Shown: positions 48,218 through 58,477, counted from the first letter of the stretch. The stretch: 64,000 nt of DNA from Lachancea thermotolerans CBS 6340 (GCF_000142805.1 NC_013079.1:744001-808000); one strand, 5' to 3'. Notes: generated from the letters alone by a model not told the origin. Numbers and translations: made by a program.

Positions 48218-51199
48218 ATGTCTTTCAGGTTTGAAAGACCTCTAATTCCCGAAAACGAAACGGACGGTCATCACGACAGAACAACCCCCGGCTTCACGCT
48301 GCTACCACCTGAAAAAGACATGTCCACGCAGTCAGTTCCCGATAGTTTGCAGGCATCGAGAGGGTACAACTCGTCGCGTCACATCTACGGGCAAAATGTC
48401 CCTAGGCCGCCTTTGATGGAGAAGGCTCTGACCAATACTGACAAGTTCATACAAATTCATAACGGTGATTCGGGACAGCTGCGGTCGGACCAGAACGACG
48501 AAGCTATCAGTCTGAGCAGCGACGACAACAGCGCGGACACCTCAGGTTCTAACATGTCTATCAAAGAAATGACCATGAACGAGGCAATGCGCAGAAGGCA
48601 AGAGGAATGGGCAGAGCGGGGGGCCGCGAAGATTGTCAAGGAGGTGGTTAACCCTGAAACTGGCGTTACAGCTCGACACGTCATAAAAAAAGGGATCAAG
48701 GATTTCAAATTTGGTGAAGTTTTGGGCGACGGCTCCTATTCAACTGTTATGCTTGCGCGTTCTATTGACAGCGGGAAGAAGTACGCGGTAAAGGTTTTGA
48801 ACAAGGAGTATTTGATCCGCCAAAAAAAGGTGAAATATGTTAACATTGAGAAGAACACATTACAGAGGCTCAACGACGGTAGAGGAATCATCAAGCTCTA
48901 CTTCACTTTTCAAGATGAAGCTAGCCTTTACTTCTTGTTAGAATACGCTCCAAATGGCGATTTCTTGTCTGTCATCAAAAAGTATGGCAGTTTGAACCAA
49001 GATTGTTCAGTTTATTACTCCGCACAGATTCTCGATGCAATCGACTATCTGCATCAAAAAGGTGTCATTCATAGAGACATCAAGCCAGAAAATATTCTTT
49101 TAGACAAGGACATGAAGGTCAAGTTGACTGACTTCGGTACCGCGAAGCTTGTGGAAAAAGACGAAACCACTCAGACGTACAACTTACTGGAAAGATCGAA
49201 GTCATTCGTAGGGACTGCCGAATATGTTTCTCCAGAGTTGTTGAATGACAACTATGTCGACTACAAATGTGATATTTGGGCATTTGGTTGCATCCTCTTT
49301 CAAATGATCGCGGGAAAGCCTCCTTTCAAAGCCACTAACGAATATCTCACATTTCAGAAAGTTATGAAAGTCCAATATGCATTTACAGCGGGGTTCCCAC
49401 TGATTATAAGAGACCTGATAAAGCAGATCTTGGTCAAAAACCCGGAACAAAGGTTGGACACACTTCAGGTTAAAAAGCATCACTTTTTCAAGGACACAAA
49501 CTTCCACGACGGCAGTGTTTGGGACACAGACCCTCCAGAGATTGCACCATACAAAATAACAGCGAAAGCTATGCAACCAGTTCCTGCATTGAAAGAAGCA
49601 AAGCCTCACCTTATTATCAACATGCCTAAGAAAACTCCGCGCTCAAGCTCTTCTTCTCTGCCCACCACACCAGAGCCAACTCCTGACAACAAAAAGCCGG
49701 TAGCCTCCAAGCCTGCATCTGATGCGAGAACCGCTCAAATCTTGGAGAACGCAAAGCGTGAGATAAATAATAGGAGGCAGAACAACCGAAGGACCACCAG
49801 CGCCGCTTCTGCTGCTGCGCAAGCCTTAATGAAAAAGGCGCCTAAATCTTCGCCAGCGACATCACTGTCAAAGCGAACGGACGCGTCTCAAGATGGTGCC
49901 CCTGGGAAAACTGCTTCACCAAGGCCTCCTCATACAGCGCCCGCTGCGCGTTCTTCCGATCGTGCCTTACCCTCTGCTGCTATTTCAACAGCCATGAATC
50001 TGGCACCAGCAGTGCCTCCGATGTCTAAAACTGATATATTATGGTCTTTTTACCTGAAGAGTCTCGACGAGAGAGTGTTAAAGATGGGAGAGCTTGAAAT
50101 GACTACTTCAAAAACTTCATTCCTCGAAAAGCGCATCAGTAAGTCGGGCGCATCTTTAGTTGACCCAGAAAAGTCGTCACAGCGTACTACTTTACTTTCG
50201 CAAGTTGCACGTTCAGGTGGCGGCGTTACTGGCTTTCGGAATGAAAGTGCCAACAGCGTGCTTTCTGAAAAGGGTTACTACTTAGAATGGGATATCCCAG
50301 AAGACGTAGTAGCTGACCTTTTCAAAAAGCCTACCACAGAGGATACTGAAACACATGCTGTTTCTAATAAGTTCAAGAAGCTTTTCCAGGTTAAGGCAGA
50401 AGACACCGAAAAACCTGAGCTCTTGCCAGGTAGCGAGTTTTTGAGGAAAGTTGCTGTTATAACCACATTTGGACGCTGTTTGATTTTTGTTAAGAGAAAC
50501 AAACTGCAGCCTGAGACCAATCTTTTCTTTGACCTCGAATACGATATCAATCTGTCCCAAAAAGGAACCAAAATCAAAGAAATTGTGGGAGGGAGACCCC
50601 AGGATACAAAGGAGATGAACTTCGTGATTGAAACGCCTTTCAAGTCGTTCATTTTCAAGTGTGACACAAGCGACACTACGTGGTTGCCATCCTTGACAAA
50701 AAGCGTCAAATTGAACCACGACCGGTTATTACTGAAAAACAAAGCTGAGGATCCTAGTGGTATAGCTAGCAGAGCGGCGCAACTTGCAAGCCCTGGACTC
50801 GCATCGACCGCTTCATTTGGAAGTGAAGCATCGTCAACTTTTGTACGAGCTTCGCCTAAGTCTCCATCTGTACCCAAATCTTCTTCCCTTACCAAGTCAC
50901 CATCAAAGAGCTCATTTGCTTTATCTGCCTCGCTCAACTCTGCAGGCGGGAAGCAGGAGCGGCTTTTCGACACTTTTGTTAGCTCAAAGGGCAAGCAGGG
51001 CAAGAAACTTGCGAAGCCAGTTCCTCTTTCTGGAAAACTTGTGAACGGCCTTCCAACTGAGTCTCTTTTGAATGACAACCATAGCATGCAGCCCGACTTT
51101 TCTGCGAAGAATGGGCACTCCATTGGCGGGAACTCAAGAGTTATTTCCGGTAAAAGTTCACGGATGCTCGCGAGGTCGGACAGGCCACTAAGAAGGTGA
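48218..51199 (+). CDS. PKH1/PKH2, PDK1-type protein kinase
   Basis: Homologue of the sphingoid-base-linked kinases Pkh1 and Pkh2, which phosphorylate the activation loops of Pkc1, Ypk1/2 and other AGC kinases. The 993-residue protein is the single homologue of PKH1 (YDR490C, 766) and PKH2 (YOL100W, 1081). The kinase domain spans about 165-426: G-D-G-S-Y-S-T-V glycine loop, Y-A-V-K, H-R-D-I-K-P-E-N near 287, D-F-G-T-A-K, and T-loop F-V-G-T-A-E-Y-V-S-P-E. A low-complexity basic region (about 470-600) follows. A PDK1-like PH domain lies at about 735-835 (V-I-T-T-F-G-R-C-L-I-F-V-K-R). The tail is serine-rich. YPK3 at 5.3 kb is a possible substrate class. Confidence 0.93.
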   Translation: MSFRFERPLIPENETDGHHDRTTPGFTLLPPEKDMSTQSVPDSLQASRGYNSSRHIYGQNVPRPPLMEKALTNTDKFIQIHNGDSGQLRSDQNDEAISLSSDDNSADTSGSNMSIKEMTMNEAMRRRQEEWAERGAAKIVKEVVNPETGVTARHVIKKGIKDFKFGEVLGDGSYSTVMLARSIDSGKKYAVKVLNKEYLIRQKKVKYVNIEKNTLQRLNDGRGIIKLYFTFQDEASLYFLLEYAPNGDFLSVIKKYGSLNQDCSVYYSAQILDAIDYLHQKGVIHRDIKPENILLDKDMKVKLTDFGTAKLVEKDETTQTYNLLERSKSFVGTAEYVSPELLNDNYVDYKCDIWAFGCILFQMIAGKPPFKATNEYLTFQKVMKVQYAFTAGFPLIIRDLIKQILVKNPEQRLDTLQVKKHHFFKDTNFHDGSVWDTDPPEIAPYKITAKAMQPVPALKEAKPHLIINMPKKTPRSSSSSLPTTPEPTPDNKKPVASKPASDARTAQILENAKREINNRRQNNRRTTSAASAAAQALMKKAPKSSPATSLSKRTDASQDGAPGKTASPRPPHTAPAARSSDRALPSAAISTAMNLAPAVPPMSKTDILWSFYLKSLDERVLKMGELEMTTSKTSFLEKRISKSGASLVDPEKSSQRTTLLSQVARSGGGVTGFRNESANSVLSEKGYYLEWDIPEDVVADLFKKPTTEDTETHAVSNKFKKLFQVKAEDTEKPELLPGSEFLRKVAVITTFGRCLIFVKRNKLQPETNLFFDLEYDINLSQKGTKIKEIVGGRPQDTKEMNFVIETPFKSFIFKCDTSDTTWLPSLTKSVKLNHDRLLLKNKAEDPSGIASRAAQLASPGLASTASFGSEASSTFVRASPKSPSVPKSSSLTKSPSKSSFALSASLNSAGGKQERLFDTFVSSKGKQGKKLAKPVPLSGKLVNGLPTESLLNDNHSMQPDFSAKNGHSIGGNSRVISGKSSRMLARSDRPLRR

Positions 51200-51586
51200 G
51201 TTTAATGTATCGAATGCTCGAAGTTGACTGGTGAGCTTTTATATCTTTAATTAAAGTCACCCTGCTGCGCAGGGCGGTAAATCTACAATATACAGAGAAA
51301 TGTTCTTTGCTTTGGCAAGGAATTCGGAGCTTTGCGACAGGCAACGTCTGCGCTCTTGCAGGGGCCTCAATTCTCTCTCATCGAGGATTCCAACAAGAAA
51401 AACGCATTTCATTGTGGACAACTTTTTACCTTGGGATTTCGATCAGAATGAATCCCACACAGACCCATTTCGAAGCCAAGCTTCAAAGTTAGAGGTAACG
51501 CAAGAATACCATGATAGTTGACCGACAGAGCAGCCTTTCTTCATGGTGAAGTAACACTTTGTGGAAGACAGGAGCATTAACTGAAT
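51200..51586. other. Convergent intergenic region, PKH to SDD3
   Basis: 387 bases between 3' ends. A 73-codon frame at 51300-51521 lies within and is not supported by any domain. Confidence 0.45.
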
Positions 51587-54500
51587 TTATTCGCTCTCAT
51601 TTGTACTCACCTCGTCGCTTTCAGCTTCACTGTCCTCGTCGCTTTCAGCTTCACTGTCCTCGTCGCTTTCATCCTCCAGCTCTTCGACGATAACTTTGTA
51701 CCCCTCTTTCTCAAGAAAGGCCTGTATTGTTTCAAGCTTTCCAGGGTGACAACTTATGAAAACACTCGATGTGTTGGCGTCGAAGATGCTTGTGAAATAC
51801 TTCGCGAGCGCTGCTTGAATGTCAGAAACAGTTACCATCCCTAACCTTTGCAGGAAAGCCTGGTTGAAATCTGGACCTCTTTTCCGACAATAGTCATCAA
51901 TATATTTCATCAATGCGGCTGAGAAGTAATCTGATTCAGCTGTTGCAATTCCATTTATAATACTACTCATAGCACCCTGTAGTAATTGCGGCTCAATATC
52001 ACATTTGCCGGAGGCATAGTCGTTGACTATATTTCTTGCAGTTTTGTAACATTCAATGACATCTGCTCCGCGATAGACTGAAAACCCAATTGCATCGGAT
52101 TCGGACATTTTAACAATATTTGCCCCGTAAGCTAAACCCGAGCCACGGATTCCTTTCCAAAATGGCCCTTCGACACACTCCAAGTATTCAGCAGCTAGAC
52201 ATAAAGTCGCATAGTCTGGGTGAGAATAATCATTGCCAAGATCAAGCTTAGTTGCAGTTGTCATATATGATGACTCAGATGCAGGTGTTGTGATAATATG
52301 AGCAACACCTTTAGGATGGTTCCCGAGAGGAGAAAGGCAATCAATTAGGCGAGGGACAGGAGGAACATCAGTAATAGCAGATTTTCCCTTGCTTGCTCTG
52401 GCAGCTACGGGCAGCCAAGGCTCATAAACATTGTTTAGCTTTTCGATATCACCAAATATCAAAATATGGTAAGAGTGCAGGTCGGCAACCATTTGATCTC
52501 TCATTGCATTCAGCTGAGGCAATACTTCCTTTTTAAATTTTCCGTCATCAATATCGTCCAATATATCCTCGATTATTTCTTCCACGAACAATGCATCTGT
52601 TGATTTCTTCATTGTTCTTGCGGTATAAAAGTGTCTATCGAACAAAGAACGAACCATAGATTCGCCTTCTCTTTTGATTTCAACAATGGAGCTCAAATAT
52701 TTTTCAAGCAAAACGCGCACTCTCTTTTCATCAAATACCATGTCAAAGAGGCAGTGCTTAATCCATTTTACAGCGTTTTCGTAATCCGCATTCTTACACG
52801 AAATCTGGATCTCGAGCAAGTCGGGAAAACTCCGGCTTGGGCCCAAGGATATTTGAGAGTCAACAGTTTCCGATTTTAGAGCTGAGACCACGCTTTCAAA
52901 GCTGATGATAGATCCATCTTCAGCTTTCATAGGCATGGAGAACAATTCACAGATAACATGGTACAAAGGAAGCAGAGTGACATCCTTGACTTTGGCCGAG
53001 TTCAGCAAAACACGAAGTTCGATAAACTGGGATGGAAACTGTTCCAGGCGGAGGAAGAAAGGAAAGTTTTCTGGCTTAGACTTCAGGATTCTTTGAGCCA
53101 ATGGGCTCTCTGTGACCTCTTTTGTGCTGGAAACAGTGGACACACCTTCTGTGCTGATGAAGTCCACACTTTTCTCTGGCTCTTCTATCACGAATTCTCT
53201 TAGAAGATCAGATGGTACTTCAACTGAGTTGTGGCGGATGGCCTCTTCAAGCCTTTCCTTGAGCATCTCTTTGCCCTTCTTTCCCAGTTTCTGTTCCGCT
53301 TGCTTGGTTCTCTCCTCTTTCTCGTCCTGCAAGCGCTTGTAAAGCTCCATGCTTGGTTTCCCCAGAACGATGACGGGATGGTTTTTAATGAATACTTTCT
53401 TCAACAGATTCTGCCACTCGTCCACGGTCCAGCTGGAGAGAACATCGAAATCTTTCAGATCTTTGATGCTCTGTTCAAGAATCTCGCCGCTCTCATCACC
53501 GTAGAGGAAGTCTGTTATACACGTTTGACTTAGCAACGTACACCCATTTTTCTCACAGTCCATGACATAGTCCCATTTGCCATTTTCAAGGACCTGTCTA
53601 ATGCGGGATATATCAATCTTGTGGCTCTTCAAGATGTCAAGCACTTTCTCCTTTGCCTCGCCCAGTCGCTTGACAGGGACTCCGTGAAAGTTCAGATTCA
53701 TGATTGTGCGCATGAAGTCGTCTGTCCAGTAGTCTGCAAAGTTTGCATATGGATCATCTATCTCAACCAGTTGGCTGTTGAAAGGCGCAAGCGCAGTTTT
53801 GGTGAAGTAGTCCATCAATATAGAGACGGCAAGATCTTCGAGGTGCGAAGAGTAGGGCTCGGCAATCCAAGACATTAGAATCTCACCCTGGGACTCATCT
53901 GTTTCAGGGAATTCGATTTCTGTCTCAATAGTCTGCGTCCTCTTGACGGGAATTTGAGATTCTTTGCTGTCGAGGAAGGGCCTGCGGCGGTCGCCCTTGA
54001 ACTCAGGCAGCGTTTCATCGAACTGAGTCAGAATGCTCAGCAGTTCGTCTTCAGGAACGTTACCGCAGATGATAAGACAGAGATTCTCGGGTGAGTACAT
54101 GTCTTTGTGGAATTGCCTGATTTCTTCGTTGGTCAAGTGTCTTAGCTGGCTGGTGAGGCCGCCGGTCTCAGAACGGTAGCCGCTTCCTTCAGGGAACATC
54201 TGTCTCTGTTTCTCGAGCATAGTGATGAACCAGCTTTGAGACTCTATACCCTCCATCTCGCTGAACACCACACCTTTCTCCTGCAAGTCTTCTGGGTCGA
54301 CGTGGTAAACCTCAGTCGTGCAGGCATCATCCGTGATGGTTGGGTGAAGAACGTGGTCTAGATATACTGGAAGGAGCTTCTTGAACCCTTGCCAGCCCGC
54401 AGATGTTAGTGTATATACAGTCTGGTCCGTTGCCGTCCACGCGTTCGTCGAAGACATGCACAAGTTGCCCGCAGTGTCTAGTAGACCCTTGTAAGGGAAC

Positions 54501-54715
54501 TTCTTAGACCCCATGAATATCAAATGCTCCAGCGTATGGGGCACACCGGAGTCTGTAGGACATTCGGTCGCCACCGCGAAATAACCCTGCACCAGCGGGG
54601 ACGCCTTGTTGTTGATGTGGACGAGTTGAAGCCGCGTGCGCGGCGACACGTACTTGGCTAGGTGGTACTGCGGAGCGTACTCAACCTGGAAAGATACGAG
54701 CTTGTTGAACGCCAT
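51587..54715 (-). CDS. SDD3: YOL098C (SDD3) homologue, M16-family metalloprotease
   Basis: Large zinc metalloprotease-like protein of the M16 (pitrilysin/presequence-protease) class; S. cerevisiae YOL098C has 1037 residues, this one 1042. The inverted zinc motif H-T-L-E-H lies near residue 60 in V-P-H-T-L-E-H-L-I-F-M-G-S. The distal glutamate region follows (G-V-V-F-S-E-M-E-G near 150). Both M16 halves are present. The C-terminus is an acidic repeat of S-D-E-D-S-E-A-E built from a 24-base DNA repeat. Its substrate is unknown. It is convergent with the PKH gene, as YOL098C is with PKH2 in S. cerevisiae. Confidence 0.92.
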   Translation of the reverse strand: MAFNKLVSFQVEYAPQYHLAKYVSPRTRLQLVHINNKASPLVQGYFAVATECPTDSGVPHTLEHLIFMGSKKFPYKGLLDTAGNLCMSSTNAWTATDQTVYTLTSAGWQGFKKLLPVYLDHVLHPTITDDACTTEVYHVDPEDLQEKGVVFSEMEGIESQSWFITMLEKQRQMFPEGSGYRSETGGLTSQLRHLTNEEIRQFHKDMYSPENLCLIICGNVPEDELLSILTQFDETLPEFKGDRRRPFLDSKESQIPVKRTQTIETEIEFPETDESQGEILMSWIAEPYSSHLEDLAVSILMDYFTKTALAPFNSQLVEIDDPYANFADYWTDDFMRTIMNLNFHGVPVKRLGEAKEKVLDILKSHKIDISRIRQVLENGKWDYVMDCEKNGCTLLSQTCITDFLYGDESGEILEQSIKDLKDFDVLSSWTVDEWQNLLKKVFIKNHPVIVLGKPSMELYKRLQDEKEERTKQAEQKLGKKGKEMLKERLEEAIRHNSVEVPSDLLREFVIEEPEKSVDFISTEGVSTVSSTKEVTESPLAQRILKSKPENFPFFLRLEQFPSQFIELRVLLNSAKVKDVTLLPLYHVICELFSMPMKAEDGSIISFESVVSALKSETVDSQISLGPSRSFPDLLEIQISCKNADYENAVKWIKHCLFDMVFDEKRVRVLLEKYLSSIVEIKREGESMVRSLFDRHFYTARTMKKSTDALFVEEIIEDILDDIDDGKFKKEVLPQLNAMRDQMVADLHSYHILIFGDIEKLNNVYEPWLPVAARASKGKSAITDVPPVPRLIDCLSPLGNHPKGVAHIITTPASESSYMTTATKLDLGNDYSHPDYATLCLAAEYLECVEGPFWKGIRGSGLAYGANIVKMSESDAIGFSVYRGADVIECYKTARNIVNDYASGKCDIEPQLLQGAMSSIINGIATAESDYFSAALMKYIDDYCRKRGPDFNQAFLQRLGMVTVSDIQAALAKYFTSIFDANTSSVFISCHPGKLETIQAFLEKEGYKVIVEELEDESDEDSEAESDEDSEAESDEVSTNESE
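51611..51670 (-). repeat. 24-base tandem repeat inside SDD3
   Basis: The unit containing GTCGCTTTCAGCTTCACTGTC (plus strand) is repeated about two and a half times. It encodes the acidic S-D-E-D-S-E-A-E repeat at the C-terminus of the protease-like protein. The period is a multiple of three, so the frame is kept. Confidence 0.85.
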
Positions 54716-55425
54716 TTTTGTTGCTCTTTTTTGCCACAGTGCGCCTTCCTCAGGAGTGTAACGTTGATTGAAAAGTCTTGTTAGCGATCGAGGAGCGAAA
54801 TTTCAAGAATATCGGCCGCGAAAGTTCAGACATGTCGATTCAAATCATTAGGGAGCCTCAGCACCGCCAGCCGTTGTTACTTTCCTATGCAAGAATATCG
54901 GCGTAGGAGTACTTTGTTCAGAAGGACCCTGCTGTGCGCAGACAAAGCGTAGCCTTGCCCTGCAGCGAGACCAGCAAGCACTATCCCGAAACTTCTACAT
55001 TCTACAAATCCACTAGCACATTGATCAGATATCTATACGTTTTCTTCCTTGAGAATCAGAAGTCTAACGTCTAAAATTGTATTTTATATCATCATTAAAG
55101 GCTATCCAGCTTGTTGAAACGCGTCACGGTAGCTTCAATCAGCTCGCATTTCCAAATGCGATGTCCTTTTAATGCGTACCTAGACTGCGAGTCGCGCTCA
55201 ACGGCGCTGCTTGGACCCAGTGGAAACCGCTACGCTGAGACGTTTATTCCCTGGACTATTAAAAACTGTTCATTAAGAGATGAAGTAAATATTATTGAGC
55301 GAGATGGCTAAAAATCTGGTGAAATTTTTTTCAGAGTTGTTCACGTGATAAGCACGTGAATCAGTGGTTGAGGGCTTGCGAGTTAGGGCTAAAACCTCGA
55401 ATTCCAAACAGCGCGGATGCCCTAG
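54716..55425. promoter_or_regulatory. SDD3 upstream region
   Basis: 710 bases between two minus-strand genes. Two CACGTG sites lie 11 bases apart at 55342-55347 and 55353-55358, one helical turn, close to the SLD5 stop codon. A 66-codon frame at 55111-55311 has no recognisable product. Confidence 0.45.
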
Positions 55426-56310
55426 TCATATCAGCTCGACTTTGCCTTCCATTATGAGCTCCCTGACGACGTTGTAGCGCATCACGTAGATACCGCCGAC
55501 CGTGAGTTCGACCTCTTCGCGCAGTCCTTGGATCATAACGTTGTAAAAGCACTGGCCGTCCGGGCCGACCTCGAGCGCCGGGTCAGGGTCCCGTGGGGAA
55601 CTGGGCCCGCGAACGTAGACGAAAACGAAGCGGTCCCATTCGGGTTCCTCGACCATCTTTACGCTACCCTCGTTGTCGTCCACGGCCTGCAGCTCGGGCG
55701 GCATGTGACGCAGAATGGTGTTGTTGAGCAGTTTGAGAAGGATCGCTGAGTGCCGCTCATGGTACTCCAGCTCCTGCCGCGAGAGTAGGCCACTAAGCGG
55801 AACCATGCGCTCGTTATCCTGCGCCAGTTGTCGCAGGTACAAGCTATACTTGTCTACCTTCGCGAGACGGCAGCGCACGTAGCTGCGCAGCACAAACTTG
55901 AGCCTTTCTAGGTCCGCCTCCATGCACAGCAGCGGCAGTTTGTTGAGCACATTGCTGTTGCTCCCGCTGTCGCCAGCCGCGTCGTTATCTTCCTCGCCAA
56001 GGGTCTCCAGGTATCCCATCGAAATGCATTCTATGTGTTCCAGCTGCTCTTGCACACGGCGCAGCATGCGGGCCATGAGCGCGTGCGGGTACGGCAGGAG
56101 TTCCGGACTCAGCCGCTCGTTTCTCCAGTGTGTCATCAGCGCTTCAAAGTCTCGCACAGGCGAGACTGCGGCCCCGCCCGCTTTGTCGCTCCCCGGCACA
56201 TCGCTCCCAAATACGGTTGTGTCGTTTTGACCCTGCGACGTGAGAGTCTGGTCTACAGCCGTCGTGTCTCTGTCTAAGTCTGCTAGGATGTCATCGATGT
56301 CGATGTTCAT
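55426..56310 (-). CDS. SLD5: SLD5, GINS complex subunit
   Basis: Subunit of the GINS complex, part of the CMG replicative helicase. The 294-residue protein has the same length as S. cerevisiae Sld5 (YDR489W). It starts M-N-I-D-I-D-D-I-L-A-D-L-D-R-D. The helical A-domain contains W-R-N-E-R-L-S-P-E-L-L-P-Y near residue 62 and R-L-K-F-V-L-R-S-Y-V-R-C-R-L near 135. The small C-terminal beta domain ends in the conserved Y-V-M-R-Y-N-V-V-R-E-L-I-x-x-G-K-V-E-L-I. It shares a 110-base divergent promoter with PAC11, an arrangement predicted from YDR489W-YDR488C. Confidence 0.95.
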   Translation of the reverse strand: MNIDIDDILADLDRDTTAVDQTLTSQGQNDTTVFGSDVPGSDKAGGAAVSPVRDFEALMTHWRNERLSPELLPYPHALMARMLRRVQEQLEHIECISMGYLETLGEEDNDAAGDSGSNSNVLNKLPLLCMEADLERLKFVLRSYVRCRLAKVDKYSLYLRQLAQDNERMVPLSGLLSRQELEYHERHSAILLKLLNNTILRHMPPELQAVDDNEGSVKMVEEPEWDRFVFVYVRGPSSPRDPDPALEVGPDGQCFYNVMIQGLREEVELTVGGIYVMRYNVVRELIMEGKVELI

Positions 56311-56420
56311 GTCGTGAGGCCGGGGGTCCTGCTCTCGCTGTGGCGACGGTTACAGCTTTTTACAAGATAGATCTGGTGGAAAGAACTCTTTGATAACTTG
56401 CAAGAACAGCTCGATGCCCT

Positions 56421-58229
56421 ATGGATAGACTACAACAGCTGGAAGAGAAGAAGCGGAAGCTTCAGGAGCTGAGGGAACGACGGAGACACGTGCAGGTATC
56501 AAACACGGCCTGTTCGTCTGATGATCTAGTGAAACATCTGCTGAGAACTACGACTAATGCGCCCCAGGTAAACACCGAGACCGTGAGTGTTGGGACCCAG
56601 ACCGAGGACGCGGAAGGCGCAGAGGCGCCAGAACGCGCGCCAGACGCTTTTCCCGGGCTAATTACATATGAAAAGGGCATTCAAACGGAACCGGTGGAGT
56701 TCAAAGAGGAAGAGAATCCCAAAGAGTCGCAGGACGTCTCTGTAGCAGATGTGCAGGCAGAAGAGGCCTCTCGTTCGCCCCACTCACCAGGATCTCCCGA
56801 CGCACGTCTTGGAGAGCACGCAGAGGCCGCCGCCAAGCCTCGCGTCGTCACACCGTATGTTGTTGAGAACCAGGCGCTGACTATCGGCACCAGGTCGTTC
56901 TCGCTGCTGGAAGCGCTGGATCAGGACAGGCTGTCGCTTACGCAGAAAGAGCTCGATAATATGCAGCAATTCCATGTGACACACTCGCTGGGACCGGCAC
57001 TCTCGCTCGCAGGCGGAGCAAAGTGTGTTTGGATTGACTATCACGCTGAACTGACGCTTGCAGTCCTGCAGCACGCCGATGAGAACGCTCCTCAGTGTAC
57101 CAGCAGTGTGGCTGCAGTTTACAGACTCAGCACTGCAGAGCTGGTGGACGCGGTGGAGTTCAGAGGGCAGGCTCTTCTACGAGGGGAGTTTCTACGCAGA
57201 AAAGGCTCCAAGATAGTGTCGGTACTTCTGACTTCATACAATGGCAAGACTATCCTCTACGAAATGCGTGCGGCAGCGAGCGCCGACGGATCATTGGCTG
57301 TCGAGCGCAACATTATAGCCCGCAACTTCCATCACTATCCTGCGTTCGCGCTCTGGCAATACCACACAACAGAGCCTCGCGTGCTCGTGGGAAGCACAGA
57401 CGGTACGGTCAGCGAGCTGGATGTGCTGACCATGGAACCCTACCAAAACCCTGTCTCGAGCGGGTTCTCATCGCACTTTAAGGTCTTGCCGCTGCCGCCT
57501 TCGGCGCTGATAGGCGGGGGAAACGCGCCTGAAGAGACGAAATTGCAGGCATCATTCAAGCCGCAATTGGAACTGCTTTCTCGGTATGACGAGGTGGCTG
57601 TTACGTCTATTGTCACAATGCCGCAGGACCCCAGTATGCTTTACCTCGGGTGCGAGGACGGCGGCATTTACAAGGTCAATACCCATGATTTGGAGACACG
57701 CAGTGTCTCAGTCGATGCACAGAACAACGGGTTTGTCCCTGACGCACAGGCGCCAGCGCCAACGGTCGCTGAAGGCCTCCAAGAGACTACGCTTTTCCAT
57801 TCCCTGCCCGTCACAGGTCTGTACACCTGCAGGAGCGCTCCAAACTTGCTGCTTTCGTCCAGCATGGACTGGGAGTGCGCTGTCTGGGACGTAATCAATT
57901 GCAAGAAAGTGACCCAGATTGAGCTGGACCATCCAGTTGTCAGCTGCGAATGGGTCAGCCACGAGGAGCGCCACTACGTGTTTGTGCTCACGCCCGCAGC
58001 GCTGCAGGTCTACGACCTCCGACTGCTGCCGGAGTTCTCGCCGACTGGCGCGGTCGCATGGTCTGCGCCCAAGAGGCCGGCTGAGCTTTTTAGTATTAGC
58101 GTAGAGCACTGTGAGGGATTCAGCTTTTTCGCCAGCTTCAAGACTTTGCAAGAGAGAAACAGGTTTTTCGTCGTACTGGGCGGTGACTCCGCGGTCCAGC
58201 GCTGTGTAGAGGTTTTGCTGCGCGACTAA
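56421..58229 (+). CDS. PAC11: PAC11, dynein intermediate chain
   Basis: Intermediate chain of cytoplasmic dynein, used for spindle positioning. The 602-residue protein is longer than S. cerevisiae Pac11 (YDR488C, 533). The N-terminal charged helix (L-Q-Q-L-E-E-K-K-R-K-L-Q-E-L-R-E-R-R-R) is the dynactin-binding type. Two light-chain (Dyn2/LC8) motifs follow: V-G-T-Q-T-E-D near residue 60 and K-G-I-Q-T-E-P near 90. A WD40 beta-propeller spans about 190-600 (for example L-Y-L-G-C-E-D-G-G-I-Y-K and S-S-S-M-D-W-E-C-A-V-W-D). Codons are G/C-rich. In S. cerevisiae RIB3 comes next; here the tRNA-Arg and the repeat array lie between. Confidence 0.94.
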   Translation: MDRLQQLEEKKRKLQELRERRRHVQVSNTACSSDDLVKHLLRTTTNAPQVNTETVSVGTQTEDAEGAEAPERAPDAFPGLITYEKGIQTEPVEFKEEENPKESQDVSVADVQAEEASRSPHSPGSPDARLGEHAEAAAKPRVVTPYVVENQALTIGTRSFSLLEALDQDRLSLTQKELDNMQQFHVTHSLGPALSLAGGAKCVWIDYHAELTLAVLQHADENAPQCTSSVAAVYRLSTAELVDAVEFRGQALLRGEFLRRKGSKIVSVLLTSYNGKTILYEMRAAASADGSLAVERNIIARNFHHYPAFALWQYHTTEPRVLVGSTDGTVSELDVLTMEPYQNPVSSGFSSHFKVLPLPPSALIGGGNAPEETKLQASFKPQLELLSRYDEVAVTSIVTMPQDPSMLYLGCEDGGIYKVNTHDLETRSVSVDAQNNGFVPDAQAPAPTVAEGLQETTLFHSLPVTGLYTCRSAPNLLLSSSMDWECAVWDVINCKKVTQIELDHPVVSCEWVSHEERHYVFVLTPAALQVYDLRLLPEFSPTGAVAWSAPKRPAELFSISVEHCEGFSFFASFKTLQERNRFFVVLGGDSAVQRCVEVLLRD

Positions 58230-58387
58230 GCCGATTGTGAGCTTTACATAGAGTGTAATATTCAACAAAATACTAAGAAGCATAGACATAAGCGGAAAGT
58301 AGGGCACACCGCAGCCAACTATTTGAATCCCCGACGTGCATGTTATTCAGTGTCAGCCATGGAGAGAATATTCAAAAAAATATGCTC

Positions 58388-58477
58388 CTTCCCCGCCAGG
58401 AGTCGAACCTGGAATCTTCTGGTTTCAGAAGTGGATACAATCGTAGCCAGACGCCGTGACCATTGGGCCACGAGGAA
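58388..58477 (-). tRNA. tRNA-Arg (anticodon ACG) with a 17-base intron
   Basis: Read on the minus strand. The 90-base gene folds as yeast tRNA-Arg(ACG): acceptor TTCCTCG/CGGGGAA, D-arm GCCCAATGGTCACGGC, anticodon stem TCTGG/CCAGA, T-arm CCAGGTTCGACTCCTGG. The anticodon loop CTACGAA is split between positions 37 and 38 by 17 bases at plus coordinates 58424-58440. Removing them gives a perfect 73-base tRNA. A T-run terminator follows (58374-58380 as A on the plus strand). S. cerevisiae tRNA-Arg(ACG) has no intron. It sits just outside the repeat array. Confidence 0.95.

Noticed and set aside
51300-51521. 73-codon frame between PKH and SDD3
   Set aside because: Lies between convergent 3' ends, overlaps another frame and has no domain.
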